The translations under genes and the position numbers were made by a program. From NCBI GenBank assembly GCA_001001625.1, contig LCKU01000012.1, positions 12,421 through 21,694 on the forward strand: DNA of 9,274 bases, in the 5' to 3' direction. Shown here in pieces: positions 1-5,343 of this stretch (its first letter is position 1; each line of letters begins with the position of its first letter). This stretch comes from Parcubacteria group bacterium GW2011_GWA2_45_30. GTDB lineage: Bacteria; Patescibacteriota; Minisyncoccia; Sungbacterales; HO2-52-23. The notes under the pieces are model-generated. The model was not told the origin of the DNA. It saw only the letters and a program-made list of their open reading frames with translations, and did not search any database.

Positions 1-1118
1 TATTTCGTAAGATTCTGGCAACCGGTTTTAGTAACCTGCACCAAATCCTCAATACGAACGCCGAGCTTCTTTTCCGGATAATAGAGGCCGGGTTCCACCG
101 AAACCACTAATCCCTCGGAAAGTATATAACTTTGCTCATTTATATGCGCAGGCGGCTCATGGCAAAGAAGACCGAGTCCGTGGCCTGTGCCATGGATAAA
201 CCCGCGGTCTTTGGCTAGATCGGTTTTGAAACCATTCTCCGCAAACCTTTTTTCAATTGCCGTATGAATATCTCTTCCATCGCGTCCCGCCTGGACCATA
301 GAAATTCCCAGCTCTTGCTCTTCCAGCACGGCCGTGTACATCTTTATAAAAAATGGCAATGGTTCCCCCTTCACAAATGTCCGCGTCATATCGGAAAAAT
401 AACCGGTCTTCCGGGAATACGGATAAATATCGAATATAATTGAGGTATGCGCCCGCAACTGCCCCTCACCCACATGATGCGGAATCGCGGATTGAAACCC
501 GGAAGAAACAATTGTATCATAAGACGCACAACCGCGCTTAAAAAGTTCAAACTCAATAAAGGAGCGTATTTCTTCAGATGTCAGCGCCTTGCCCTTTTCA
601 AAAATAAAACCCCGCAGAATGCTGGCGCGACGCAGCCGTTCATACACTAGACCCAATACCTCTTCCATGTGGCTCTGCACCTTAAGGATACTGCCGATCT
701 CTCCTCTTGTTTTTACGATGCGATTTTCAAACCAGGGCAACGCGCCCGCGCGGATTAGAATCCCAGCTTTACGCAGATGTTCCACAACTTCAATCGGAGT
801 GAGCGGATGAACCTCCAAGGTCCTCATGCCGCGCTCTTTAAGCAAATACTTTATGACCGGCGACCACGCTCGCTCCCCAATTTTTTTGAAATATGATTCC
901 GCGTTAAGAACTGTGCAATTTTTTGCCTCCAATTTTGCTCGGGTAAACTCAAGGGAACCGACAAGCAAAAATCGCTTCCAACGTCCGTTTTCGTGCTCAA
1001 ATTCAAGCAAAAAATGCGGATCAGGAAACTGCATGCGCACAAGCCAAAAAAGGTCCATATTGATGGTTTCGGCCATATAAGTAGCGCCATAAATAAGCCG
1101 TGCACGTTTTATTGACAT
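1..1118 (-). CDS. M24 family metallopeptidase (Xaa-Pro aminopeptidase-like), C-terminus cut by window edge
   Basis: Cytoplasmic two-metal peptidase expected to remove N-terminal residues before proline. The frame is open from ATG at 1118 to base 1 with no stop, giving 372 visible residues; the 3' end lies outside the window. Residues 1-130 look like a creatinase-type N-terminal domain and about 138-372 form the pita-bread catalytic domain. All five M24 metal ligands can be placed: D230 (in IIFDIY), D243 (FSDMTRTF), H313 (GTGHGLG), E342 (VEPGLYY) and E357 (VRIEDL); PHH at 213-215 matches the conserved substrate-side histidine region. The start is supported by AAGGA six bases upstream of the ATG, with no better upstream in-frame start. 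It has its own promoter and a two-hairpin leader at 1119-1212. Metal-site conservation argues for an active enzyme. The family is certain; the exact substrate (Xaa-Pro peptide, Xaa-Pro dipeptide or other) is not. Confidence 0.93.
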   Translation of the reverse strand, partial: MSIKRARLIYGATYMAETINMDLFWLVRMQFPDPHFLLEFEHENGRWKRFLLVGSLEFTRAKLEAKNCTVLNAESYFKKIGERAWSPVIKYLLKERGMRTLEVHPLTPIEVVEHLRKAGILIRAGALPWFENRIVKTRGEIGSILKVQSHMEEVLGLVYERLRRASILRGFIFEKGKALTSEEIRSFIEFELFKRGCASYDTIVSSGFQSAIPHHVGEGQLRAHTSIIFDIYPYSRKTGYFSDMTRTFVKGEPLPFFIKMYTAVLEEQELGISMVQAGRDGRDIHTAIEKRFAENGFKTDLAKDRGFIHGTGHGLGLLCHEPPAHINEQSYILSEGLVVSVEPGLYYPEKKLGVRIEDLVQVTKTGCQNLTK

Positions 1119-1135
1119 ATTATTTCCTTTGCCAT

Positions 1136-1167
1136 AAAAGCAAGATCCCCCTTGTGGGGGGTCTTGC
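1136..1167 (-). terminator. Terminator-like hairpin in the M24 peptidase leader (possible attenuator)
   Basis: On the minus strand a 12-bp stem (1140-1151 with 1156-1167, one G-T wobble) closes a 4-base loop and is followed by TTTT (1136-1139). The stem contains a run of five C-G pairs. It lies between the peptidase promoter and its ribosome binding site, ending 18 bases before the start codon, so it cannot simply terminate an upstream gene: that gene has its own terminator at 1374-1400. The structure is clearly seen. Its role as a conditional terminator, or as a 5' stabilising hairpin, is inference; the U-run is short. Confidence 0.6.
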
Positions 1168-1179
1168 CGGACAAATGGA

Positions 1180-1204
1180 GTTTTCAGAAGTCACTCCTGA
1201 AAAC
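1180..1204 (-). other. Second hairpin in the M24 peptidase leader
   Basis: An 8-bp perfect stem (1180-1187 with 1197-1204) is extended inward by two more pairs after one mismatch. In the minus-strand transcript it lies about 8 nt downstream of the predicted transcription start and 12 nt before the terminator-like hairpin. GGAG in its apical part could alternatively pair with CTCC just 3' of the stem (about 1177-1180). That would give a switchable fold, but this is speculative. No riboswitch class was recognised. Confidence 0.45.
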
Positions 1205-1218
1205 ACTCACATGTTCTA

Positions 1219-1247
1219 TTTGTAGCAAATTGGGGTAAAAAAGTCAA
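1219..1247 (-). promoter_or_regulatory. Sigma70-type promoter for the M24 peptidase
   Basis: On the minus strand TTGACT (1242-1247) is the -35 box and TACAAA (1219-1224) the -10 box, separated by exactly 17 bases (1225-1241). The -35 matches consensus at 5 of 6 positions and the -10 at 4 of 6. Predicted start of transcription is near 1212, giving a leader of about 94 nt with two hairpins. The first four bases of the -35 (TTGA) coincide with one copy of the target duplication of the inverted-repeat element at 1248-1347. Confidence 0.6.
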
Positions 1248-1347
1248 CCCCGTTAGAGATTTGGTTATCCACACTGTACATGCGCAACAAAAAAATACCC
1301 AAACCGCATTTCATAAATATTACAGTGATCTTTCATCTCTAACGGGG
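1248..1347. mobile_element. MITE-like 100-bp element with 13-bp terminal inverted repeats and TCAA duplication
   Basis: CCCCGTTAGAGAT (1248-1260) is repeated exactly in inverse orientation at 1335-1347. The element is flanked by the 4-bp direct repeat TCAA (1244-1247 and 1348-1351), as expected of a target-site duplication. Inside are two further nested inverted repeats, CACTGTA (1272-1278) with TACAGTG (1321-1327), and ATGCG (1280-1284) with CGCAT (1305-1309), so a single strand could fold into one long interrupted hairpin. It is too short to encode a transposase. Non-autonomous transposition (MITE) is the best reading; a structured small RNA is the main alternative, because on the minus strand the outer stem is soon followed by TTTTTT (1236-1241). 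The transposase family is unknown. Confidence 0.55.
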
Positions 1348-1373
1348 TCAAGAGGGTTTATCAACAGCCTGAT

Positions 1374-1400
1374 AAAAAAATGCAACACCAAGGTATTGCA
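1374..1400 (-). terminator. Intrinsic terminator of the gene at 1409-1903
   Basis: On the minus strand, 8 bases after the TAG stop, an 8-bp stem (TGCAATAC with GTGTTGCA, one G-T pair) closes a 4-base loop and runs directly into seven T residues (1374-1380). Position, compact hairpin and uninterrupted T-run fit a Rho-independent terminator and separate this gene from the peptidase unit downstream. Confidence 0.75.
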
Positions 1401-1408
1401 TATAGCTG

Positions 1409-1903
1409 CTAAATGGAGCCGGCATAGTGCGCGTTGGTGTAAAAACGCAGGGCATCTTCAATCTTACTTGAAACATCCTGCAATTCATACCGGTGCAGAC
1501 ACTCGCGCCGAAACGGAAAAGGCGCCCAAACCACCTGAACTGCATTGCCAAGACCCTTACAGCATCTTTCAACCAAAGTGTTGACCACTTTTCTTCCCAC
1601 GACAACCATGATATCAGGAGAAATTCCGTCAATCAAACCGCATAAGGGCTTTTTAATATAGGCGGGATGATCACTTACAAAGTAACTGGCGGGATGTGAA
1701 AATACCTGAATATCCTCAAAGGCATACACGAACAGCTCATATATGTTCGCCACTCTCTCTTTAAGCGCCGGAAAAGAAATAATTTTATGCGCCTCCCGGA
1801 TAAGCCAGAGACGGTTATCTTCATATTCTTTGGGAGAGGACCAAAAACTTCTTTCCCGATAAGACGGGGGATTGTCATAAATAATCAGAAGATTGGGTTG
1901 CAT
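1409..1903 (-). CDS. Hypothetical protein, about 164 residues
   Basis: Not recognised. The predicted protein is soluble, with no signal peptide or membrane span. It begins with a beta-strand-like segment (LLIIYDNPPSYRE), has a helical charged middle (ALKERVANIYELFVYAFEDI), a second core strand (PDIMVVVGRKVVNTLVE) and an odd WAPFPFRRECLHRYE motif before a C-terminal helix. The order 'PDIMVVVGRK..' then a short segment before the C-terminal helix loosely recalls the uracil-DNA-glycosylase fold, but no diagnostic UDG motif is visible, so no function is assigned. Of two in-frame ATGs (1915 and 1903), 1903 is chosen because GGAG stands six bases before it and because the predicted promoter at 1931-1958 would leave only about 9 nt before 1915. 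It is monocistronic, with its own terminator, and is divergent from the glycosyltransferase gene. Confidence 0.75.
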   Translation of the reverse strand: MQPNLLIIYDNPPSYRERSFWSSPKEYEDNRLWLIREAHKIISFPALKERVANIYELFVYAFEDIQVFSHPASYFVSDHPAYIKKPLCGLIDGISPDIMVVVGRKVVNTLVERCCKGLGNAVQVVWAPFPFRRECLHRYELQDVSSKIEDALRFYTNAHYAGSI

Positions 1904-1930
1904 CGCTATCTCCATTGCCCTGAAAGGTCT

Positions 1931-1958
1931 ATTAAATATGAGAGAGTACTAATTTCAA
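1931..1958 (-). promoter_or_regulatory. Candidate promoter of the hypothetical gene 1409-1903
   Basis: On the minus strand TTGAAA (1953-1958) and TTTAAT (1931-1936) are separated by 16 bases; each matches the sigma70 consensus at 5 of 6 positions. Predicted start near 1924 gives a short leader that holds the GGAG ribosome binding site. The 108-bp divergent region 1904-2011 shows no equally convincing promoter on the plus strand for the glycosyltransferase operon. Confidence 0.45.
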
Positions 1959-2011
1959 AAATAAACCATTTCCTTAACCAAAGCAAGCCAAAAGGCGTTA
2001 CATAAAGCAAG

Positions 2012-3193
2012 ATGTTTATGCAAAAAAAGAAAATATTGTACGTTATAACGAAATCAGTATGGGGCGGGGCGCAGCGCTATGTTTTTGACCTGGCCACTGA
2101 ATTGCCCAGAGACAAATTTGAAGTTGTAGCGGCAAGCGGCGGATCAGGACCCTTAATAACAAAACTCCATAGCGCGGGAATTCGCACTATTGATATTCCG
2201 GCATTCCAACGCGATATCCATGTCATAAAAGAACTGCAAACATTCTGGCAATTGTTTAAATTGTTTAGACAAGAAAAACCGGACATAATCCATCTGAACA
2301 GTTCCAAGGCCGGGGGACTTGGCGCGTTGGCCGCATTTTTTTATAATTTTCTACAAACTACAAACTACAAGCTACAAGCTACGGTATTATTCACCGTCCA
2401 TGGCTGGGGATTTAACGAATCGCGTACCGGGTGGCAAAAATTTTTAATAAAACTTGCGACCCGAATTTCGGCTGCGTTCCAAAATAAAATTATTCTTATA
2501 AACAACGCCGACTATAAAGCAGCCCGAACATTTATTCCGGAGCGCAAGCTCTGGCTGATACCCAATGGTATCCGGATGCCAGATTTTTTACCCAGACGCG
2601 AAGCGCTTGAATTTTTTAAAAAAAATACCATACGGGCGCCTGCCTCAAACACCGTCATTATAGGGACTATCGCTGAACTTACGAAAAATAAAGGACTATT
2701 TTATTTGATTGACGCGATCAATCAAATAAAACAGCGAACAACAAACAACAAACTACAAACTATTATAATTGGCGAGGGGGAAAATCGTAAAAAACTGCAG
2801 GATCAAATCAAGCAATGCGGACTGGAAAATACCATTTTTTTTACAGGATTTATTCCGGATGCGGCGCGATATCTCAAAGCATTTAATATATTCGTTCTGC
2901 CCTCGCTCAAAGAAGGCCTTCCTTATACTCTGCTTGAGGCCATGGCCGCCGGACTTCCGACTGTTGCCGCTAATGTAGGCGGAATCTCGGATATAATCCA
3001 AAATAACGAAAACGGCCTATTAATTCCTGCGGCTGATCCGCCAGCCCTTTCTCTGGCGCTTAAAACACTCATTAATGATACTGCGAGCCGCATACGGCTC
3101 GGGAAACACGCCGTCCAAACCGCCAAGACAAAATTCGCGCTCAATGTTATGATAGAAAAAACCATTTCACTCTATAGCACATATGAACACTAA
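2012..3193 (+). CDS. GT4 family glycosyltransferase
   Basis: Retaining GT-B glycosyltransferase (Glycos_transf_1/GT4), 393 residues, expected to act on the cytoplasmic membrane face and add a sugar from a nucleotide donor to a lipid-linked intermediate. The N-terminal Rossmann half (about 7-200) has the glycine loop WGGAQ (17-21) and a conserved HGW at 130-132. The donor half (about 213-380) carries K227-G228 and the EX7E pair E301/E309 in PSLKEGLPYTLLEAMAAGLP. PNGI (184-187) marks the domain junction. There is no good Shine-Dalgarno sequence before ATG 2012; ATG 2018 (M3) is a possible alternative. The last 11 bases overlap the next gene, suggesting translational coupling. Two arrays of one heptanucleotide repeat and a perfect 14-bp inverted repeat lie inside the reading frame without breaking it. 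The donor and acceptor sugars cannot be told from sequence. Confidence 0.92.
   Translation: MFMQKKKILYVITKSVWGGAQRYVFDLATELPRDKFEVVAASGGSGPLITKLHSAGIRTIDIPAFQRDIHVIKELQTFWQLFKLFRQEKPDIIHLNSSKAGGLGALAAFFYNFLQTTNYKLQATVLFTVHGWGFNESRTGWQKFLIKLATRISAAFQNKIILINNADYKAARTFIPERKLWLIPNGIRMPDFLPRREALEFFKKNTIRAPASNTVIIGTIAELTKNKGLFYLIDAINQIKQRTTNNKLQTIIIGEGENRKKLQDQIKQCGLENTIFFTGFIPDAARYLKAFNIFVLPSLKEGLPYTLLEAMAAGLPTVAANVGGISDIIQNNENGLLIPAADPPALSLALKTLINDTASRIRLGKHAVQTAKTKFALNVMIEKTISLYSTYEH
2351..2384 (+). repeat. Heptanucleotide tandem repeat (CTACAAR) inside the glycosyltransferase gene
   Basis: Four consecutive heptamers CTACAAA, CTACAAA, CTACAAG, CTACAAG (2351-2378) are followed by a degenerate CTACGG. 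They encode residues 114-124 (LQTTNYKLQAT), between the helix of the N-terminal domain and the strand leading to HGW. The first unit starts in frame. The unit is not a multiple of three, so gain or loss of one copy would shift the frame. Confidence 0.85.
2699..2731. repeat. Perfect 14-bp inverted repeat with 5-base loop inside the glycosyltransferase gene
   Basis: TTTTATTTGATTGA (2699-2712) and its exact reverse complement (2718-2731) flank CGCGA. It encodes most of LFYLIDAINQIKQ in the donor-binding half. It ends 9 bases before the second heptamer array. There is no T-run after it, so a terminator role is unlikely. Confidence 0.8.
2734..2762 (+). repeat. Second copy of the heptanucleotide repeat in the same gene
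   Basis: Units ACAAACA (2741-2747), ACAAACT (2748-2754) and ACAAACT (2755-2761), preceded by a degenerate GCGAACA. ACAAACT is a circular permutation of the CTACAAA unit found at 2351. It encodes TTNNKLQT (about residues 243-250), a loop just before the conserved IIIGEGE strand. Confidence 0.75.
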
Positions 3194-4574
3194 CCGCCTC
3201 AAAATTATACTTATTATTTTAGGTGATTTTCTAACACTCTGGGGGACCCTATTTTTAATTTTATTTCTCCGCTATCGCACGAATCAAAATTTTGATCTGC
3301 AAGAAATGTTTCAAATCCATATTGCCCCCTTTACTCTTGTATTTGCCACCTGGCTCGTGCTTTTTGGGGCTTTCGGACTATATGACCTGCGGACGCTCGG
3401 CCTCGTTACCGTACGCGACGCAAGACGACTCATGCTGCGGATGACTGAGGCCATGATATTCAATATGGCCTTGGCCATAATCATCTTTTACCTGATTCCG
3501 GCTTTTGAAATTGAACCACGCCGAAATCTATTTTTGGCGGCTTTGGGTTCATTGCTTTTTATATTCGGCTGGCGCTGTCTGGCCAATCTTTTCATCGCCA
3601 AAGCCAAACCGATACAGATCGCTTTTTTTGGAATTAATAAAGAGGTTGTGGGACTCGTAGATTGGCTTTTAAGAAATCCGCAGTTCGGGAGAAAACCGGC
3701 CGCGTTTATATCGGCGAACAGCGAGGACACCATACGCGAGCTCCCGCTTCCCGTATTCACCAACACCCAGGACATGCGGCATCTGGCGCGCGATTTGGCG
3801 TTGGATGCCATAATCATTACCCGTGAGATAAAAGAGAATAAAGTGCTGACGCGCACGCTTTTTCAGATGATACCACTGGGCATCGGAGTTATGGAATTTA
3901 CGGCATTTCACGAAATGCTTACCGGGAAAATTCCACTGTCGCTCATCGGGGAGATATGGTTCTTGGAAAATCTTGCCAGCAGCAAAAAAGAGATGTATGA
4001 ATTTTTTAAACGTACATTTGATTGGGGACTTGCTATGCTGCTTAGCGTCCCATTTTTACTTTTTTGGCCATTTATTGCGCTGGCAATCAAACTTGACTCG
4101 ACTGGATCGATATTTTTCTGGCAAAAACGAATAGGCAAGAACGGAAAAGAGTTTCAGCTGGTAAAATTCCGATCCATGATCAAAAATGCGGAGGGCACAG
4201 GAGGATTCAAAAAGGAAAGTGACGACCGCCGCCATACCAGCGTGGGTAAATTTTTAAGAAAAACATACTTTGACGAATTGCCGCAGATAATAAATGTTTT
4301 ACGGGGTGAGATGTCATTTATAGGGCCACGGCCGGAGCGCCCGGAATACGTCAGCGAATTAAAAGAAAAAATTCCATTTTATGAGATGCGACTTTTAGTT
4401 CCGCCTGGAATCACCGGCTGGGCGCAAATAAATATGGAAAACGACGCATCCGTTGAGGACGCGCCGGAGAAAATGCAATATGATCTTTATTACATCAAGA
4501 ATCGCTCTTTTTTACTGGATGTGCTGGTGGCATTACGCACCATATTCATAATTCTGCGGCGCCCGGGACGATAA
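3183..4574 (+). CDS. Polyprenyl-phosphate glycosyl-1-phosphate transferase (bacterial sugar transferase, WbaP/PssE-like)
   Basis: Integral-membrane enzyme, 463 residues, that transfers a sugar 1-phosphate from a UDP-sugar to undecaprenyl phosphate, the first step of exopolysaccharide or O-antigen assembly. Membrane helices lie near 8-30, 48-66, 89-106 and 116-138. A Rossmann-like middle domain (about 143-215, IQIAFFG at the first strand) follows, then the C-terminal catalytic domain (PF02397 type, about 273-463) with its re-entrant hydrophobic segment at 280-303, KFRSM (328-332), the catalytic Asp-Glu pair D364-E365 in YFDELPQ, NVLRGEMSFIGPRPERPEYV (371-390) and PPGITGWAQI (407-416). The whole domain is intact. 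The start overlaps the glycosyltransferase stop by 11 nt and has no ribosome binding site of its own, so coupled translation is likely. The start sugar is unknown. Confidence 0.94.
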   Translation: MNTNRLKIILIILGDFLTLWGTLFLILFLRYRTNQNFDLQEMFQIHIAPFTLVFATWLVLFGAFGLYDLRTLGLVTVRDARRLMLRMTEAMIFNMALAIIIFYLIPAFEIEPRRNLFLAALGSLLFIFGWRCLANLFIAKAKPIQIAFFGINKEVVGLVDWLLRNPQFGRKPAAFISANSEDTIRELPLPVFTNTQDMRHLARDLALDAIIITREIKENKVLTRTLFQMIPLGIGVMEFTAFHEMLTGKIPLSLIGEIWFLENLASSKKEMYEFFKRTFDWGLAMLLSVPFLLFWPFIALAIKLDSTGSIFFWQKRIGKNGKEFQLVKFRSMIKNAEGTGGFKKESDDRRHTSVGKFLRKTYFDELPQIINVLRGEMSFIGPRPERPEYVSELKEKIPFYEMRLLVPPGITGWAQINMENDASVEDAPEKMQYDLYYIKNRSFLLDVLVALRTIFIILRRPGR

Positions 4575-4612
4575 AATAATATTCTGACTCAAAAAATACC
4601 CGCTTTCATCCT

Positions 4613-4650
4613 TATACTGATATACGAACGATCGTTTATACATCAGTATA
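4613..4650. promoter_or_regulatory. 38-bp palindrome, downstream copy (3' side of the PaaX/Cas2-like gene)
   Basis: Outer arms TATACTGAT and ATCAGTATA enclose an ACGATCGT centre; 16 of 19 symmetric base pairs match. It is identical to the copy at 5276-5313 at 32 of 38 positions. It lies in the convergent gap between the sugar transferase stop and the PaaX-like stop, 22 bases from the latter. No T-run follows on either strand, so it does not look like a classical terminator. A binding site for the neighbouring protein is the simplest inference. Confidence 0.7.
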
Positions 4651-4672
4651 TAGACCATTTGACTATGAATTA

Positions 4673-5269
4673 TTATGTGACTTGTATTGTCCCGCGCTTA
4701 TTTACCGAAAAAATATGAACATGCTGTAACAAATTTCTTTCCCGAAGCGCATGAATAAAATACTCGTCCATGGTATTTCCGCGGCCAACCCAAACGCTTT
4801 TTTGCAACATTTTAAATTCCATCTCTTTAAGACAAACGCGAATCCAGGAACGCGCCTTTTTTGCGCTCTCCGGAATATCAAATGCCACGATTGTTATGCC
4901 ACTTCCGACTGGCGGATCAAATCCGGCGGTTGCCGAAGAAAATACATTTTTCTTTCGAGTATAAATATATTTTAGCTGCTTTAAACCCTGTTTCGTGATA
5001 TCCCAAACAGAGGAATTTTCACACTCGGTTCTACGAATTAAACCCTCCCGCCTTAGATAGTTAAGCGTATTGTAAAATTGGCGGCGCTTACGATATCGAT
5101 CCGCCCAATCGGTTTTGAATTGACGTGGACCACGCGTAAGAAACCGATAATAATCCCGACGCGCTTCGGATTTAGACAGAAAAAAAGAATTAAGAAGGTC
5201 TACCGTAACCTCTGCTTTAAATTGCAGTGACTCAAGAATTTTTTCTACAAAAGTATCTTTGACGATCAT
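4673..5269 (-). CDS. PaaX-like protein: N-terminal winged helix plus Cas2-like domain
   Basis: 198 residues. Positions 1-100 are a basic winged-helix-type region (FYNTLNYLRREGLIRRTE at 65-82 fits a recognition helix and wing). A short linker leads to a Cas2-like ferredoxin-fold domain at about 124-195: ITIVAFDIPES, with D131 at the end of strand 1 where Cas2 has its aspartate, then KMLQKSVWVGRG (153-164) and a C-terminal HVHIFSVNKRG strand. This domain order is that of PaaX-type repressors and of the stand-alone 'Cas2-like' proteins frequent in CPR genomes. No cas1, other cas genes or CRISPR repeats are present, so a CRISPR role is unlikely. No Shine-Dalgarno sequence precedes the ATG; a 38-bp palindrome ends 6 nt before it and a near-copy lies 22 nt beyond the stop. 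This suggests autoregulation. It follows the epimerase on the same strand after 68 nt. Ligand and targets are unknown. Confidence 0.85.
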   Translation of the reverse strand: MIVKDTFVEKILESLQFKAEVTVDLLNSFFLSKSEARRDYYRFLTRGPRQFKTDWADRYRKRRQFYNTLNYLRREGLIRRTECENSSVWDITKQGLKQLKYIYTRKKNVFSSATAGFDPPVGSGITIVAFDIPESAKKARSWIRVCLKEMEFKMLQKSVWVGRGNTMDEYFIHALRERNLLQHVHIFSVNKRGTIQVT

Positions 5270-5275
5270 AAATAC

Positions 5276-5313
5276 TATACTGAAGTATGTACGATCGTTA
5301 ATACTTCAGTATA
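5276..5313. promoter_or_regulatory. 38-bp palindromic operator candidate, upstream copy
   Basis: Outer arms TATACTGAAGTAT and ATACTTCAGTATA enclose ACGATCGT; 17 of 19 symmetric pairs match. It sits between the predicted -10 box of the PaaX-like gene and its ATG, replacing the normal ribosome-binding-site position. It could be a repressor operator on DNA or a 5' hairpin in the mRNA that hides the start codon. Compared with the downstream copy, positions 9 and 30 differ as a pair (T/A versus A/T), so symmetry is kept. Confidence 0.75.
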
Positions 5314-5314
5314 C

Positions 5315-5343
5315 AATATAAAATACAAAATAATATACTACAA
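5315..5343 (-). promoter_or_regulatory. Candidate promoter of the PaaX/Cas2-like gene
   Basis: On the minus strand TTGTAG (5338-5343, overlapping the epimerase stop) and TATATT (5315-5320) are 17 bases apart. The -10 matches 5 of 6 consensus positions; the -35 only 3 of 6. Transcription would start inside the palindrome at 5276-5313, consistent with repression by a protein bound there. The region is very AT-rich, so chance matches are likely and confidence is low. Confidence 0.35.

Noticed and set aside
851..1105. Minus-strand open frame of 84 codons in the left region
   Set aside because: Out of frame within the M24 peptidase gene, whose frame is open from 1118 to the window edge and carries all metal ligands.
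1265..1366. DnaA-box-like sites TTATCCACA (1265-1273) and TTATCAACA (1358-1366)
   Set aside because: Only one exact box plus one single-mismatch box; no dnaA/dnaN neighbours, no cluster and no clear unwinding element. An origin is not supported.
1261..1584. Plus-strand open frame of 107 codons starting in the inverted-repeat element
   Set aside because: Mostly antisense to the hypothetical gene 1409-1903 and crosses its terminator; no ribosome binding site.
4575..4612. Bidirectional terminator for the convergent genes
   Set aside because: No stem followed by a T-run on either strand in the gap; the palindrome at 4613-4650 has no adjacent T-run.
4673..5269. CRISPR-Cas remnant suggested by the Cas2-like domain
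   Set aside because: No cas1, effector genes or spaced repeats; the winged-helix N-terminal half points to a PaaX-like regulator rather than adaptation Cas2. The two palindromes are not a CRISPR array.
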